Shown in pieces: positions 20,726 to 31,295 of a stretch of DNA of 64,000 bases. The position numbers were made by a program, and so were the translations under genes. The notes below the pieces were generated by a model, which made no database searches, was not told where the DNA came from, and saw nothing but the letters and a program-made list of their open reading frames with translations. The stretch is from Cladopsammia gracilis (taxonomy: Eukaryota > Cnidaria > Anthozoa > Scleractinia > Dendrophylliidae). Location: positions 62,001 to 126,000 of the forward strand of contig JAJGOT010000451.1 of NCBI GenBank assembly GCA_022457155.1, written 5' to 3'. Positions within the stretch are counted from its first letter, which is position 1; every line of letters starts with the position of its first letter.

Positions 20726-20744
20726 TTCAACTTTTCCTGTGTTA

Positions 20745-21761
20745 CAGGCGCCGCACCCGTTTATGAAAAACTTTGAGTCATCTCTTTTTCGGCTTTAAAG
20801 GGACTTTAAATGTCCCGGCTGAAATATCGTGTTTTCATGATTATGGCCAGAACCATGTTTTAAGCTTGCTTAATTATCTTGAAATAGGAAGAAAAACTCG
20901 CCAAAAGTGATGAACGCAAATATAAAGGAAATAAAAAGACAAAATAACGACTAAAATACTCGAAATTCAACCGGAATGGAAACTTTCATTTCTTGACCCA
21001 CCTGTCACGGAATCAAGTTGATGAACTGTAATCCATTACAATCCTTGTAATCCTGCACTTTTTATCCAAACTACTGCTTCTGTTATGCTTTATGGAATCT
21101 TTTTATCCGATTTAGTTGTATATTTTGTAGCATTTGGCGATATATAACATGGAAATTAAGCAGACACGACTTCGTTATTTCGGCGGAGCAGAGTAACAAC
21201 CACACGAACAAATCCGGTCAGTCATAAACAAAAACTGCTCCTCATCTTCGCCTGATATCAGATGCGGGGTAGCTTATAATCCCAACAAATATTTCTCCAA
21301 TTCAAAGCATTTTACAGCAGCAAAAATCAAATCAGCAAAAATGTTACAGCACCTTGAAATTCAAGCGGAAGGAGTTTGACACAAACAGCTGGATAATTTT
21401 AGAAAAAAATGCAGGAAAACGCAACTTTGTAGATTTGAGTTGATTTTCCAGGATTTCATAATGTTAACGCAATTAGTGAATACTTGTGTCTTTTGGGAAG
21501 GCCCCCTGAAATTCGGGTCCGTGGCTTGTTTTGTCATAGAGCATCAGGTACAGTTCTGCTCCACCGATTTTGCTGCAATTTGTTTAGAGTATGTTTTAAG
21601 TGAATATTAAATATAAGAGCAAAATCTTTCAGTAGGTGCGATTTTGTTCAGTTAAATCATGCTATGCTAAATGATAGCTGTAAGTTTTTTCAAAGTTTTA
21701 TATATAGCCATAACGTTAAAGCCAAAAAAGTTATCCAAATATACAAATATATACAAACACC
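20745..21761. other. Intergenic, nothing recognised
   Basis: No domain-bearing frame or structured repeat seen. Confidence 0.4.
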
Positions 21762-21944
21762 TTGAGAGCTCAAACAGCTCAAAAGGGATGTCGTGAGCTA
21801 TGCAATTATAGTGAATGTTTTGAAATACTTGACACAGCTCCCATGGGCATCAATCTAAATATCAAAGAAACTCTCCACATCCGTTGGGAAAATCCATCGT
21901 TAAACCAACAAGTAAAACATTTGAATTTAAAATTATCATTGTAA
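21762..21944 (+). pseudogene. GIY-YIG retroelement C-terminal relic
   Basis: The frame reads YSECFEILDTAPMGINLNIK, then ETLHIRWENPSLNQQVKHLN, then a stop. It matches the C-terminal block of GIY-YIG proteins carried by retroelements, where 'F.ILd.a.....L.i.EalhI....PsLN.q' includes the catalytic glutamate (here in IKETLHI). The GIY and YIG strands are not preserved upstream. It is likely a truncated Penelope-like or related element, distinct in sequence from the copies at 13 and 35 kb. Confidence 0.5.
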
Positions 21945-22117
21945 TTCAAATCAATCTGTTACCTAGCTATTTAAGCTTTGTAAATTACCGTAGAGTTGAA
22001 CTCACGAAACATGTCTGTATTAAAAGTTGTAGTATTCGCTTTAAGACTAATTATTTATTTGGTTTAATTGTTTTCTTTACGATTTGTTCATTTCTCGGAT
22101 TTCTATTATTAGGTTAA

Positions 22118-22703
22118 ACTATAATAAGGAAGCCGCCCTTAGCCCAATTTTCAATATATAACGATTTTTTCTTAAACGTATTCACCACAAGAAGCAAACA
22201 TTTCGTGTAGTAGTCTTAAAATAAAGACTTCTTGAGTTCTGTGTTTTTATGAGTCAGTCGAATATTTAACAGTGCAACATATGGAAGTCAATAAACTATT
22301 TCATCAACCGACATCGATACTGCCCTTGGAGGTACATATAGGGCATATGATACTGAGCAATGCTATCTTGACTCTTGAGCCCTGGCTGATACACCCTTCT
22401 AAATCCGAACTAAAAACCCGTCTTCCTTGATTTTACTCACTGTTTTTTCCCCGGCATTTTAATACTTATTTGTATAGTCATGTATTTATTTGGCGTACTC
22501 GGTAATCTCGAAAAACCCCGCTATGTCAAGCAAAGTGTGGCTTCCCAAGACCTAAATTAACACAGCGTGTCTCGAACTTGAAGAAAAAAATGATAAGAAA
22601 TGGTAATGATGATATAGAAGTTTTGGAGGAACATGCGAAATACACCACTGCATGAGACTTTATCGGCGACCATGCCGAAGAGTTAAGGCGACGTACATTT
22701 CAT
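22118..22703. other. Intergenic, nothing recognised
   Basis: No features supported. A polyadenylation-like AATAAA occurs at about 22,220 downstream of the retroelement relic. Confidence 0.35.
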
Positions 22704-23060
22704 GGGCCGTATTCACGAAAGCATCCTAAGTCCAAAGAGCCTCCTAAGATATAACTTAGGAGATAACTGGTATTCACGAAGACCTCTTATTTTAAGACAT
22801 GTCTTATTTTTTTCTCCTAAACTTAGGACCTCCTAAATTTTACGACATGTCTTTACTGGTATTCAAAAAGATCTCCTAAAACTTAGGAGGTTAAAATTAT
22901 TAAAATTAACTTATTAAAACATGTTTTGACGGGGACAAAATTCGATTGTTGACGAGTTTTACGTCGATTTAAGCGCGATTATTGTGTATCACAATAGTTA
23001 CCGATTAAATAAACATTTTAAATGTTAAAAATTAAATATTTTCTGGTAATTCGACACTTT

Positions 23061-23205
23061 AGAAACGAGAAGGAAACTGGGCCGAGTGATCTTTTGCAAC
23101 GACTTCTGGGATTGTTACTGGGGCCAGAGACAAAAGAAGCGTCCCCTGTAACGATCCCAGAAGTCGTTGCGAAAGTTCACTCGGCCCAGTGTCCTTCTCG
23201 TTTCT
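23061..23205. mobile_element. Nested fold-back MITE
   Basis: Long inverted arms starting AGAAACGAGAAGGAAACTGG and ending with the counterpart CTCGGCCCAGTGTCCTTCTC/GTTTCT, with TA at both flanks. Open frames on both strands through it are mirror artefacts. Confidence 0.75.
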
Positions 23206-23395
23206 AAAGCGGCGAATGTCAAACAACACGGTTAGTTGCATCTAGGCCTTCGTGTCATTAACGGGTTCCACATTTCTTTTTCATTGCAGAGTTATATTTC
23301 GGTTTTTCGTGAAAATAAGCCCTTGTACAAGAAATATTGAAGTAGACCCTATTGAAATGATTATGGATTTGTTTGTTGCTTTCGATACTGACCTA

Positions 23396-23461
23396 CCCTG
23401 CGAGCAGAACCTCTTTCGATCCTACTAGAACAGAAAATCGAAAGAGACTCTGCTCGCAGGG
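23396..23461. mobile_element. 66-bp hairpin MITE
   Basis: CCCTGCGAGCAGA... pairs with ...TCTGCTCGCAGGG. The element is flanked by TA on both sides (23,394-23,395 and 23,462-23,463). Confidence 0.75.
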
Positions 23462-23553
23462 TACTACTGACCAAGAACGAAGATATTATCAGTTTTGCTA
23501 TCTTAAATTCGAGATGAAATAAAAGTTATTGTTTTGTCATTGTAATAACAATA

Positions 23554-23713
23554 GACCATTTTCGATATATTAAAATTCATACTTGGCTCCGAGGCTTGGG
23601 GGAATAAAACAAAAGAAATCACATTGAGGTTCAGCGTTGAATAATTCATTTCTTTTGTTTTATTCCCCCAAGCCTCGGAACCAAGTGTGAATTTTAATAT
23701 ATCGGAAATGGTC
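23554..23713. mobile_element. 160-bp hairpin MITE
   Basis: The arms start GACCATTTTCGATATATTAA and include GCTCCGAGGCTTGGGGGAAT, mirrored at the right with few differences. TA flanks both ends. Confidence 0.8.
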
Positions 23714-23820
23714 TAATATTTACACAATACAAAATATTCATTCATGTAATTTTCATAACTTATTATTCATAAGAGCGCGCCATAACTGCCCGCGACCATT
23801 AAACTTGGGAGACTGCTAAG

Positions 23821-24091
23821 TTTCCATATAATCGCAACGATCGTAACGATCGCTGCGATTCTTGCGACCCTTGCGATCATATGAAAACTAAAACGTTGCG
23901 ATCCGTTGCGATTGCGATCTCAGAGATAGAAAATTTTCTATCTCTGCGATCGCAATCGCAACGATCGCAACGATCGCAACGATCGCAACGTTTTGGTTTC
24001 CATATGATCGCAAGGGTCGCAAGAATCGCAGCGATCGTCGGTCGTAACGATCGCTGCGATCGTTGTGATCACGGTTGCAATTATATGGAAA
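23821..24091. mobile_element. Fold-back element with GATCGCAAC repeats
   Basis: Ends TTTCCATATAATCGCAACG and CGGTTGCAATTATATGGAAA. The interior is many copies of CGATCGCAA / TTGCGATCG in both orientations, and an internal copy of the terminus (TTTCCATATGATCGC near 23,997). Confidence 0.7.
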
Positions 24092-24220
24092 CCAGGCTTT
24101 AGGATTGTCGTAAGACATCGTTCGTGAATAGCACTTAGGACATATCTTAGGAAGCTCCTAAATTTTCTCTTAAGTTATATCTTAAGATATATCTTAGGTA
24201 TGATTTCGTGAATACGGCCC

Positions 24221-24715
24221 CATGTCTCTTCTCCTGCTCTTCTCTTAAAAAGCCCTATTTACAGGGAAAGAGAATGATCCTAGTGCTAGGATCATCCGAG
24301 CGCGACTGATGTGTTCTGCTTTCAGTTTACATGCGAAGGGTAGCATTTGGCGCTAGCGCTAGTATGATGATCCTAGCGCTAGGATCATCCTATCTGAGTG
24401 GTAGAATGATCCTTGCGCCAGGGTCATCCTCGCTCCATGTAAGCATCCTGCCGAATTTTCCATGTAAACCAAATGAAAAGTTGATCCTGAAAGTCGCATT
24501 TTTGCATGTAAACCGAATGAACATTCTAGGATCATCCTCTTCCCATGTAAATAGGGCCTTTTTAAAAATTCACTGCGCCATCCAAACCATAATTGGTTGT
24601 TTTCAATACGTAGGATTTTCTTCTTGACTAGCCTGCCGAACAGGCTCCAGCTTCAGGGTGGATTGTAGGTTAACATTCAGTACTGGCTGTTTATATTCCT
24701 TCCCTTTTTGCTTAA
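24221..24715. other. Repeat of GATCCTAGCGCTAGGATCAT motif
   Basis: GGATCAT and ATGATCC motifs with CTAGCGCTAG palindromes recur across 24,265-24,545 between copies of ATGTAAAC. A degenerate repeat cluster with no gene; the 98-codon plus-strand frame is a by-product. Confidence 0.5.
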
Positions 24716-24790
24716 GGACGTTCGCACGAAAATCTTCTGCAAACACAGATTATTTCAAAGTTTTTCCATAGCTAGATGATGAGTTGCCTA
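24716..24790. mobile_element. 5' part of interrupted TTAA-target element
   Basis: Begins GGACGTTCGC directly after TTAA (24,712-24,715), like the element at 7,098-7,839, and is cut at 24,790 by the TA-target element. It resumes at 25,749, where GGGGGTCACCG...GAGATAA resembles the middle of the 7-kb copy. The far end was not found. Confidence 0.6.
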
Positions 24791-25746
24791 CCGTGTAGCA
24801 TGAAATTTTTCCGGGTTTTAATTTTTGCGGATTTTTCGGATTGCTCTCGATCCGCAAAAATAAAAAATACACTCGTAGAATCATGAATTTCAAAAATTTC
24901 CTTTCTCCAGTCAAATAAAGAACTCTGCTTTTTAATGTAAACTTGCGTTACTGGGACGATATCGGACGCTAAAATAAGAGTTACAGTATTAACATTGATT
25001 TGTAATAGAAAACAACAGCTCGAGCTTAGGTAAGTAATTTTTAATTATCACAAACAAAAAAATTAAACTACACATTACGTGAATACCACACGTCAATATA
25101 CCGCTTCTGATTGTGCCCCGTTTGTAACGTTTAATAATGTCGACATACGGTACTGAAAATCCAAAGTCATCTAAATTTAAACGCCTCATGAGAGGGTAAT
25201 AGCCATGTGTAAAGCAACCAACCGATAGATTTGCACGAATGTGGCATCCGAAGGAACACCATTTGCAAGGGCGTCTGAGATGCCACATTTATTTCATCCA
25301 TTTCCTCTGTGTACCGAGAATGGTTTCAGCATATACAGACATAATTACTATTTGCAATTATAATTTTACATTCTCGTAATAGAATATTACCGGTCGTACC
25401 ATAGCAATACTTTTCTTGAGCATGGCAGGGGGCAGAGGTAGGCGTTTTGTTTGATTTTGCTGTTGCGTTAGTCCTTTAGGGTAGTACTGTATCACCTGTC
25501 GAAGATTTAATATAATTCAGTGAAATGTCTGTAAGTAGAGCGTACCGTAACTCGACAAGTAATAAAAGTTGAACATATTAAGTTTCCTTCCTTGTTAATG
25601 TTCTGCTGCTTGATCAAGAAATCGTAAAAATTAGTTCCCAGCAGAAATTTCAGTCATCTCGAACCGCGAAAAAATTTCCCGCAAAACACAAAAAATCGCC
25701 ACTAATCCGCAAAATAAAACCCCCGCAAATTTTTCATGCTACACGG
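24791..25746. mobile_element. TIR element, TA target, family A copy 2
   Basis: Starts CCGTGTAGCATGAAATTT and ends AAATTTTTCATGCTACACGG, with TA duplicated at 24,789-24,790 and 25,747-25,748. It is 956 bp and similar inside to 436-1012. A minus-strand frame (24,989-25,288) has no recognisable domain. The TA target suggests a Tc1/mariner-related non-autonomous element, inferred from ends only. Confidence 0.7.
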
Positions 25747-25995
25747 TATGTGAAAAATATAATAGAAATTGGGGGTCACCGACTTTGTTTCAGAGATAAT
25801 ACGCGTGGAAAAATACCCTGATATTCAATAATCTGCCCTCGTTACTTGATGTGGGCTCAATGATTGTTACTTGAAAAATTTCATCGAAATATGTGATCAC
25901 TGGAGACAAACTTTCACAGTCAAATTTTATCTAAGTGGGTGTATTGAGTAAATAACTTCAACTGGTGTCATCCTCTCGCTTAAACGTACTCCAGT

Positions 25996-26145
25996 GATAT
26001 TATATTATATTATATTATATTATATTATATTATATTATTATATTATATTATATTATATTATATTATATTATATTATATTATATTATATTATATTATATTA
26101 TATTATATTATATTATATTATATTATATTATATTATATTATATTA
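25996..26145. repeat. (TATAT)n pentanucleotide satellite
   Basis: About 150 bp of nearly pure TTATA/ATATT units with one phase slip near 26,036. Confidence 0.95.
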
Positions 26146-26559
26146 GCGCGTGCACTTGATACATGACGTTGACCTCGCTCCCAGGGTCTCTCTTCGTCCC
26201 GTCCCGCTCTCTCGCTCCATGGTACGGGAAAAAAGAGAAACTATAGGAAAGAGCTTGCGTGAGCAGTTATGGATACTCGTAGTAGGACTATTCTTTTGGA
26301 CTTTTAATAGATAAATATTGTCTTCTTTTATAGGCTGCCATAAAATACCCATGGATAAGACCGGATAATTTTTTTTTTAAAAAAAGGACTTGTAACCAGG
26401 TGGATTCATAATAACATCTGAATAAAACGTTACTCTGATTAAAAACTTGTGTTCGAAAATATAAAATATGAAAAAGATCTCAACGTTTCGACCGGATAAG
26501 TTTGCACTCCAAGGCAGTGTCGTACAGATAAGACTGAACCAAATTTTATCAGGTTTGCC
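26146..26559. other. Unassigned
   Basis: Sequence between the satellite and the decayed pol. Minus-strand frames here carry no clear domain. Confidence 0.3.
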
Positions 26560-27260
26560 CGTACCTTGAGGGTCAAGTTCTGCCGATCCTGAAGAATGAT
26601 TGACTATACTCGGCAGACTCAATTCTCTTCGTAATATTTGTCCAGCCCTGTTGCTACGACAGCCGCTGATAGCTCCATTCGGAGAATGGAATAGATTTCC
26701 CCATGACGAACGAACATTTAACATTACCGCTGTGGTCTGTCATTCTAAGGTACCTAACTTAATCTTGTTGTGACGCATCAGAGAATTGCAATCGGCTTCA
26801 CGTGATATCTCCGAAGTTAGGTGGCTTGAAACAGCGGTGAATTGCGAGTTGCTCATTCAACAAGTTTGGGTCAGAGATGAACTATCTCATCACTTAGAAT
26901 TTTGTCATCCCAGCCAAACTTCTTATGGCACAGGTCTTGAAACCGAACTGATCGGAAGATATATTCCGTTGGACACCGAGTGCCCTCTCAACAGGCAATT
27001 ATTCAAAATCTAGGTCTTTAACTTGCGCCGCTCTTTCTGAACCTGGCAGAAACTCGATGATGATTTTTGAATTGGAGAGGCCATTCAGTGTGAGTTTGAA
27101 TTTGGCTCCTCTGGCAAGGACACTGCGTGGGAAATACCAGTGAGTCCTTAATGGTCAAAGATCCTGACTGCTCAATTTCCTGGCATAGTTCTTCTTCAAT
27201 AGATCGTCCATAAACTCCCTGTATTTATCATGCACCAATGGACGGTTCTCTTATATTTAG
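26560..27260 (-). pseudogene. Decayed BEL/Pao pol fragment
   Basis: Minus-strand translation in several frames shows BEL/Pao pol pieces in order: KYREFMDDLLKKNYARKLS and a WYFPRSV motif (RT), LPVERALGVQRNIY (the RT-RNase H connector), W-x-D-x-K-ILSDEIVHL-like words, and RMELSAAVVATGLDKYYEE (RNase H region). There are many stops and frameshifts. The sequence clearly belongs to a lineage other than the intact element at 45-51 kb. No LTRs were found beside it. Confidence 0.6.
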
Positions 27261-28071
27261 CAGTCGCATTTAAAAATTTTTAAAAATTCAATTATTGCCC
27301 TTGAAAATACGACTACATTTAATGAGTATATGCTGTATTACAGAGAGGCCCTGCCGAAAATAAATCAAAAGCAAAATAAACAATAACAAGGATAAATATG
27401 AAAATGTAAACATATTACAAGTGTATAGAAGAACACTGAACTTTGATCAAACTGATTGCATTATAGCCGGCTAAATGATGATAGAAGATAAGAACGGTTC
27501 CAATATATGCTTTGAACTGACTTTGAACTGACTTTGAAAATCTGATCTGAATAGTCAGCAAATTTTGTACAAATACTTGCAATCAAGCAATACAAGCAAT
27601 ACAAGCAACACAAGCAATACAAGCAAGCAAAGTGACTGTCGTAAATCATATTATGTTCAGTTTTCCTTTCCAATATTTCGTCAGGCACGGCCTGAAGTAG
27701 TATTGGTTCAGCGTTTTACTCCGCGCTATCGATTTCCTTTGGATTTCCGCATTTTTAATGAGCACCCTCAAGGATTAACGCCACATTTCCGGACTGACGT
27801 CACAATTTGGACTTTGGATTTCCGCGTCCTTTTCAAACAATGATACAACAGGCTTGTCCAAACTTGCCCGCTCTCAGTATACCAACACGGACTAGTTCCG
27901 CTTCGCTTCAAAACAAAACACAACACAAACTGACTTGTTCCCAGTCGTCTTTCCAGGCAAGACGTGGGAGACGCGCGCGGGGGATAGACGCGGAACGAGA
28001 GAAGCGCGACCAAAGGGGTCGCGCTCCTCTCGTTAATTAAGAGACAACTGGGGACGAGTCAGCAACACATA
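27261..28071. other. Intergenic with short tandem AAGCAATAC motif
   Basis: AAGCAATACAAGCAATACA repeats occur around 27,580-27,625. A GC-rich inverted patch GAGAGAAGCGCGACC / GGTCGCGCTCCTCTC lies at about 27,998-28,034. No gene is supported. Confidence 0.4.
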
Positions 28072-28210
28072 TATAGAGGTTTTGCACGGCAGCCATGTTG
28101 CATGGCAGGAACAATGAAAATGGTTTGCATTAGAAAGAACATTCTTTCCCATGGGAAAAAGAATCTATTGTTCCTGCCATGCAACATGGCTGCCGTGCAA
28201 AACCTCTATA
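28072..28210. mobile_element. Hairpin MITE, 44-nt arms
   Basis: The left arm starts TATAGAGGTTTTGCACGGCA and the right arm is its perfect mirror ending TGCAAAACCTCTATA. A TA target lies at the edges. The spacer of about 50 nt itself contains a small palindrome (TTCTTTCCCATGGGAAAAAGAA). Confidence 0.8.
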
Positions 28211-28603
28211 CCCTTTTTTAAAATACAAACACGTTTACTGAGATCAAAACCATAACGGCCACCATTGAATTGACCCCAGGTTTTACAGACACCCCCTTCT
28301 CACAAGTCTTGCACACTGTAGACTTTAGACACTAAATCATGGCCTGAGAAATTTAACGATCCTAGTGCTTTCAAAGCGATAACAAACTTTAGCCGATTTA
28401 AGTATTTATCTAGCAGCACAAAAGTGAGCCAAAGAAACAGCAATGTATGCCAATGGAGCTTGCACCGAACAACTGCATAAATAATATAATTCTAACCACT
28501 CTGGACAGCATGAAATCCTCCTATCAATTTGAGAGATAATCCGCCGAGATCAAAAGGTCAATACAATCGAAAAGAACAAACTCATAGCTGCGATTTAAAG
28601 GCG
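28211..28603. other. Intergenic, nothing recognised
   Basis: No coding sequence or repeat structure found between the hairpin MITE and the hAT element. Confidence 0.4.
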
Positions 28604-28862
28604 CAAATCTCCATAGGCGTACGGGCACCTTTGGCTTTGGGGGGACGGTAACCTTCTTGCCCGAAAAATGTACAGAATGCCCGAATGCGTGGGTGTTGAA
28701 ATCGGGATACAAACGCACTCAAATTGCATGAAAAAAAAAACGTTTACAATTCTTACGTCTAATGTTTTTAAAGTAATGTAACTGTTAGAATTCCAAAAAT
28801 AATTTTTTTAAAACCTCGCACACTCAATGACCTCAATACAGACGATAGCAAGGCTATTTAGT

Positions 28863-30436
28863 CTATTCTGTCCCCTGAATGAGCGCTTCGCTGAGCATGA
28901 TGTTACAGGGATGACGGCCAGAATGGACGCGACCTTTGAGAACAGTGGGGACATTTAATAAAGGCTGTTTTCGTGCAATGCTTCTGTCGATGATTTCTGC
29001 AGCTGTTTTTATTGATCTCTCCACGTGTGCTGTCTTGAATTGACTGGACAGGCGTTGGTCTGCCTGGAGTAGCTCTTTGTCGAGGTTATAGTTCCTGGCA
29101 ACCAGGTGAGAGCTATCACTGGTGGGCGATTTACTAAGGGTTATTATCCAGAGAGGTGAAAAATGTGTTGGCACGATGGTAATCCTCTGGTTTCGATGGC
29201 GGAGAAGCAGTACTGACATTACGGTTTTTCCCGACTAACGCTTGGAAACGCGTTGGGACACAGTCCCCGCACTGAGGTGAAGCTCTCCTCATTTCGGCGG
29301 CTTCGTTGGGTCACTAAGGTCAAATTGGCATTTTGCCTTGCTGTGATCATCCACAGTCTGTCCCTGAAGGTAAGCACTCAGGCTGCTCGTATTTGGTAAA
29401 ATAATCTTCAAAACATACAGACCGAGGATGAACTGGAAATCACAGTTTCCGTGCAGAAGTGAGCGACTTTCTGAGTATGTTTTAGCGTCCGTAACGGCGG
29501 ATAGTACTAGCAATACCTTCACTATTCGCTCGAGCTGCTGATCGACGGCTTTCACCGCTTCCCACCGACATGACCATCTTGTTACACTTTGAGATTTCAA
29601 TGTCTTAAGCAAACTACCCTCTTCAGTCTCAATGTCTCTAGACAAAGCGTGTCGCTTTGTGCTAGCTTCTAGAAAATTGTACAGGCAAGAGTATTTCGCA
29701 ATGGTTCCTCTGTTGTCATGGTGTCTTGCAGTGCCGAAATTAACAAGTGGCCATAACGGTGCACATAAATCGCGAGCTGAGAGCATTCTTTTATTCGCGC
29801 ACTGAGTCCCTTATTTACACCACTCATATTCCTTGCATCGTCAAAGCATTCACCCACGATATTCTGGAGCTCTAACTGTAGCTTGTTGATGACGTCCTTG
29901 ACTAGTTGGTAAAGAGTTTCACCGTCTGTTCCTTTCGTTCCATCAAATCCAACAAATGCTTCTTTGTTACTGCCATTCGCTATATAACTAAGACAGATTC
30001 ACACCTGCTCGTCTCGGCTTATATATCGCACGTTTCATCTATTATAATCCCGTACCAGCCGTTATCTCTTACGTCATTACAGATAAGTTCAGTTATGAGG
30101 TCAGCAAAAATTTCCAGTAGCTCATTCTGGATAGTTGGCGAGGTCCATTGAGCGTGGTTTTGTAACTGAGTGTTCATTTCTCTTCCAGTCAAGGAATGCC
30201 TTTACATCGAAGGTGCAAAAGCTTTAGAAAATTACCCCTGTTGACATCTGACCTTTGTTCGAGGTTCGATCAATCCTTTGAACGATATTTTGTTGGGCGG
30301 TGTAAAAACGACATTCGATGATCACACGTAAAAACTTGCGATTGCGTTGGACATACTTGCGATGTCCATCATCCATGATGCTGATTATAGAAGAGGGTTT
30401 CCTCTGCATCTGGCGGTATTCCAGCCACTTTGTCAT
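28863..30436 (-). pseudogene. hAT (ZMYM1-like) transposase pseudogene
   Basis: Minus-strand pieces match hAT transposases of the ZMYM1/DUF4371 type. An N-terminal piece has RNRKFLRVIIECRFYTAQQN (30,224-30,436). Then, through stops, LLEIFADLITELICND and GWYGIIIDETCDI follow, the second with a catalytic-region D. Next comes GECFDDARNMSGVNKGLSAR, and then FLEASTKRHAL with LKSQSVTRWSCRWEAVKAVD and a helical region ending in LSAYLQGQ. Several stops and frame changes separate the pieces, and the BED finger and a proper C-terminal dimerisation block are missing. Not functional. Confidence 0.8.
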
Positions 30437-30547
30437 CGCCAGAGAGTGCGTCTCACTTTGATGTTGTGTATGTGGTATTTTTTTTTTCGTTTTCTTCCAA
30501 GTGCTGTTGCCCGAATCATGAGCGTTTTGCCCGAAATTTCCGAAACT

Positions 30548-30571
30548 GGGGGGGGGGGGGGGGGGGGGGGG
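30548..30571. repeat. Poly-G run (24)
   Basis: An uninterrupted G tract inside the right part of the hAT element. Its length is likely unstable and may be affected by assembly. Confidence 0.9.
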
Positions 30572-30689
30572 CTGCCGCCCCTCTCGCGCCCCCGGCCCGT
30601 ACGCCTATGCAAATCTCTCTGAAATCTCACTGAGAGAGCTTTATGCGATTTTTAGTCGGCAGTAGCGCAAAGCATTATGGGATATGTTG

Positions 30690-30880
30690 ACATTTGAATG
30701 TGATCGAGATGTCTGTTGAGTGTACTGTGATTGACAATTTACATATGTTGAATGCGAATGTGCTTGTTGAACGTGATGTGTGACCTTGAATGTGATCGAG
30801 ATGACTGTTGAAATTGATTAATTTACAAATGTTGAATGTGAATGTGGTTGTTGAATGTGATCGTTGTCCTTGAATGTGAT
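30690..30880. repeat. 91-bp tandem duplication
   Basis: TTGAATGTGATCGAGATG occurs at 30,694 and 30,785, followed by related GTTGAATGYGAATGTG units. A degenerate local tandem repeat. Confidence 0.6.
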
Positions 30881-31049
30881 CAAATTAGAGTTCTTGAATT
30901 TTGCACCATTTGGCCTTCCATAGTATGAATTCGCCGAGAGTCAAATCTAGTGGATTCGTCCACATTTGCTACCCTACCCAGTGTTAATAACCTTATATTA
31001 TTGCTGTATTTCTTCTGTCTCTCTCAAAACGACTTACTTGGCTGACTGT

Positions 31050-31258
31050 ATTTTGCGAAACAAAACGAAACGAAACGAAATGAGACTGAATGATAAATAA
31101 ACCTGTAAAATGAAGATATCAAGTACCATAACAGTCATTAATTTCAATTTGTGATCAGCCAAAAAAAATTAAAATAAACATCTTCATTTTACAGGTTTCT
31201 TTATCATTTAGTCTCATTTCCTTTCGTTTCGTTTCTTTTCGTTTCGTTTTGCAAAATA
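31050..31258. repeat. Long imperfect palindrome with (CGAAA)n arms
   Basis: Left: TTTTGCGAAACAAAACGAAA, then CCTGTAAAATGAAGAT. Right: the reverse complement ATCTTCATTTTACAGG, then TTTCGTTTCGTTTTGCAAAA. The loop is about 60 nt. A fold-back element or inverted duplication. Confidence 0.65.
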
Positions 31259-31295
31259 CAATATAACCCGGTGTTACCAATTGATGAAATCGATG

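Larger units (their letters stand above)
9997..20741. mobile_element. CACTA-like (EnSpm-like) 10.7-kb transposon
   Basis: The left end, CACTGGAAAAGTTGA..., and the right end read on the other strand, CACAGGAAAAGTTGA..., match at 24 of 25 positions. Each is abutted by TTA (9994-9996 and 20742-20744), a 3-bp target duplication. CACTG-type ends, 2-3 bp duplications and subterminal repeats are hallmarks of CACTA/EnSpm elements. Just inside each end is a minisatellite built from the same 36-bp unit, in opposite orientation at the two ends. No second terminus is found next to either array, so one large element is simpler than two separate ones. I find no transposase domain. The interior carries candidate spliced exons on the minus strand plus later insertions (Penelope pair, two MITEs, a tRNA-derived SINE). 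Confidence 0.62.
22704..24220. mobile_element. TIR element GGGCCGTATTCACGAAA with nested fold-backs
   Basis: Starts GGGCCGTATTCACGAAA (22,704-22,720) and ends with its exact reverse complement (24,204-24,220). CAT flanks both sides, a possible 3-bp target duplication of the kind seen in PIF/Harbinger elements. The subterminal parts are rich in CTTAGGA/TCCTAAG repeats. There is no coding capacity. Four or more smaller palindromic elements lie inside, listed separately. Confidence 0.65.
28612..30609 (-). mobile_element. hAT DNA transposon, decayed
   Basis: The left end CATAGGCGTACGGGC and right end GCCCGTACGCCTATG are perfect 15-bp TIRs. The 8-bp target duplication CAAATCTC occurs at 28,604-28,611 and 30,610-30,617, as expected for hAT. 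The 1,998-bp element contains a broken transposase on the minus strand. A run of 24 G lies near the right end. Confidence 0.9.

Noticed and set aside
23022..23241. Paired plus and minus frames with similar peptides
   Set aside because: They are the two strands of one palindromic MITE.
30347..30633. Frames with poly-Gly or poly-Pro
   Set aside because: Generated by the 24-G tract in the hAT element.
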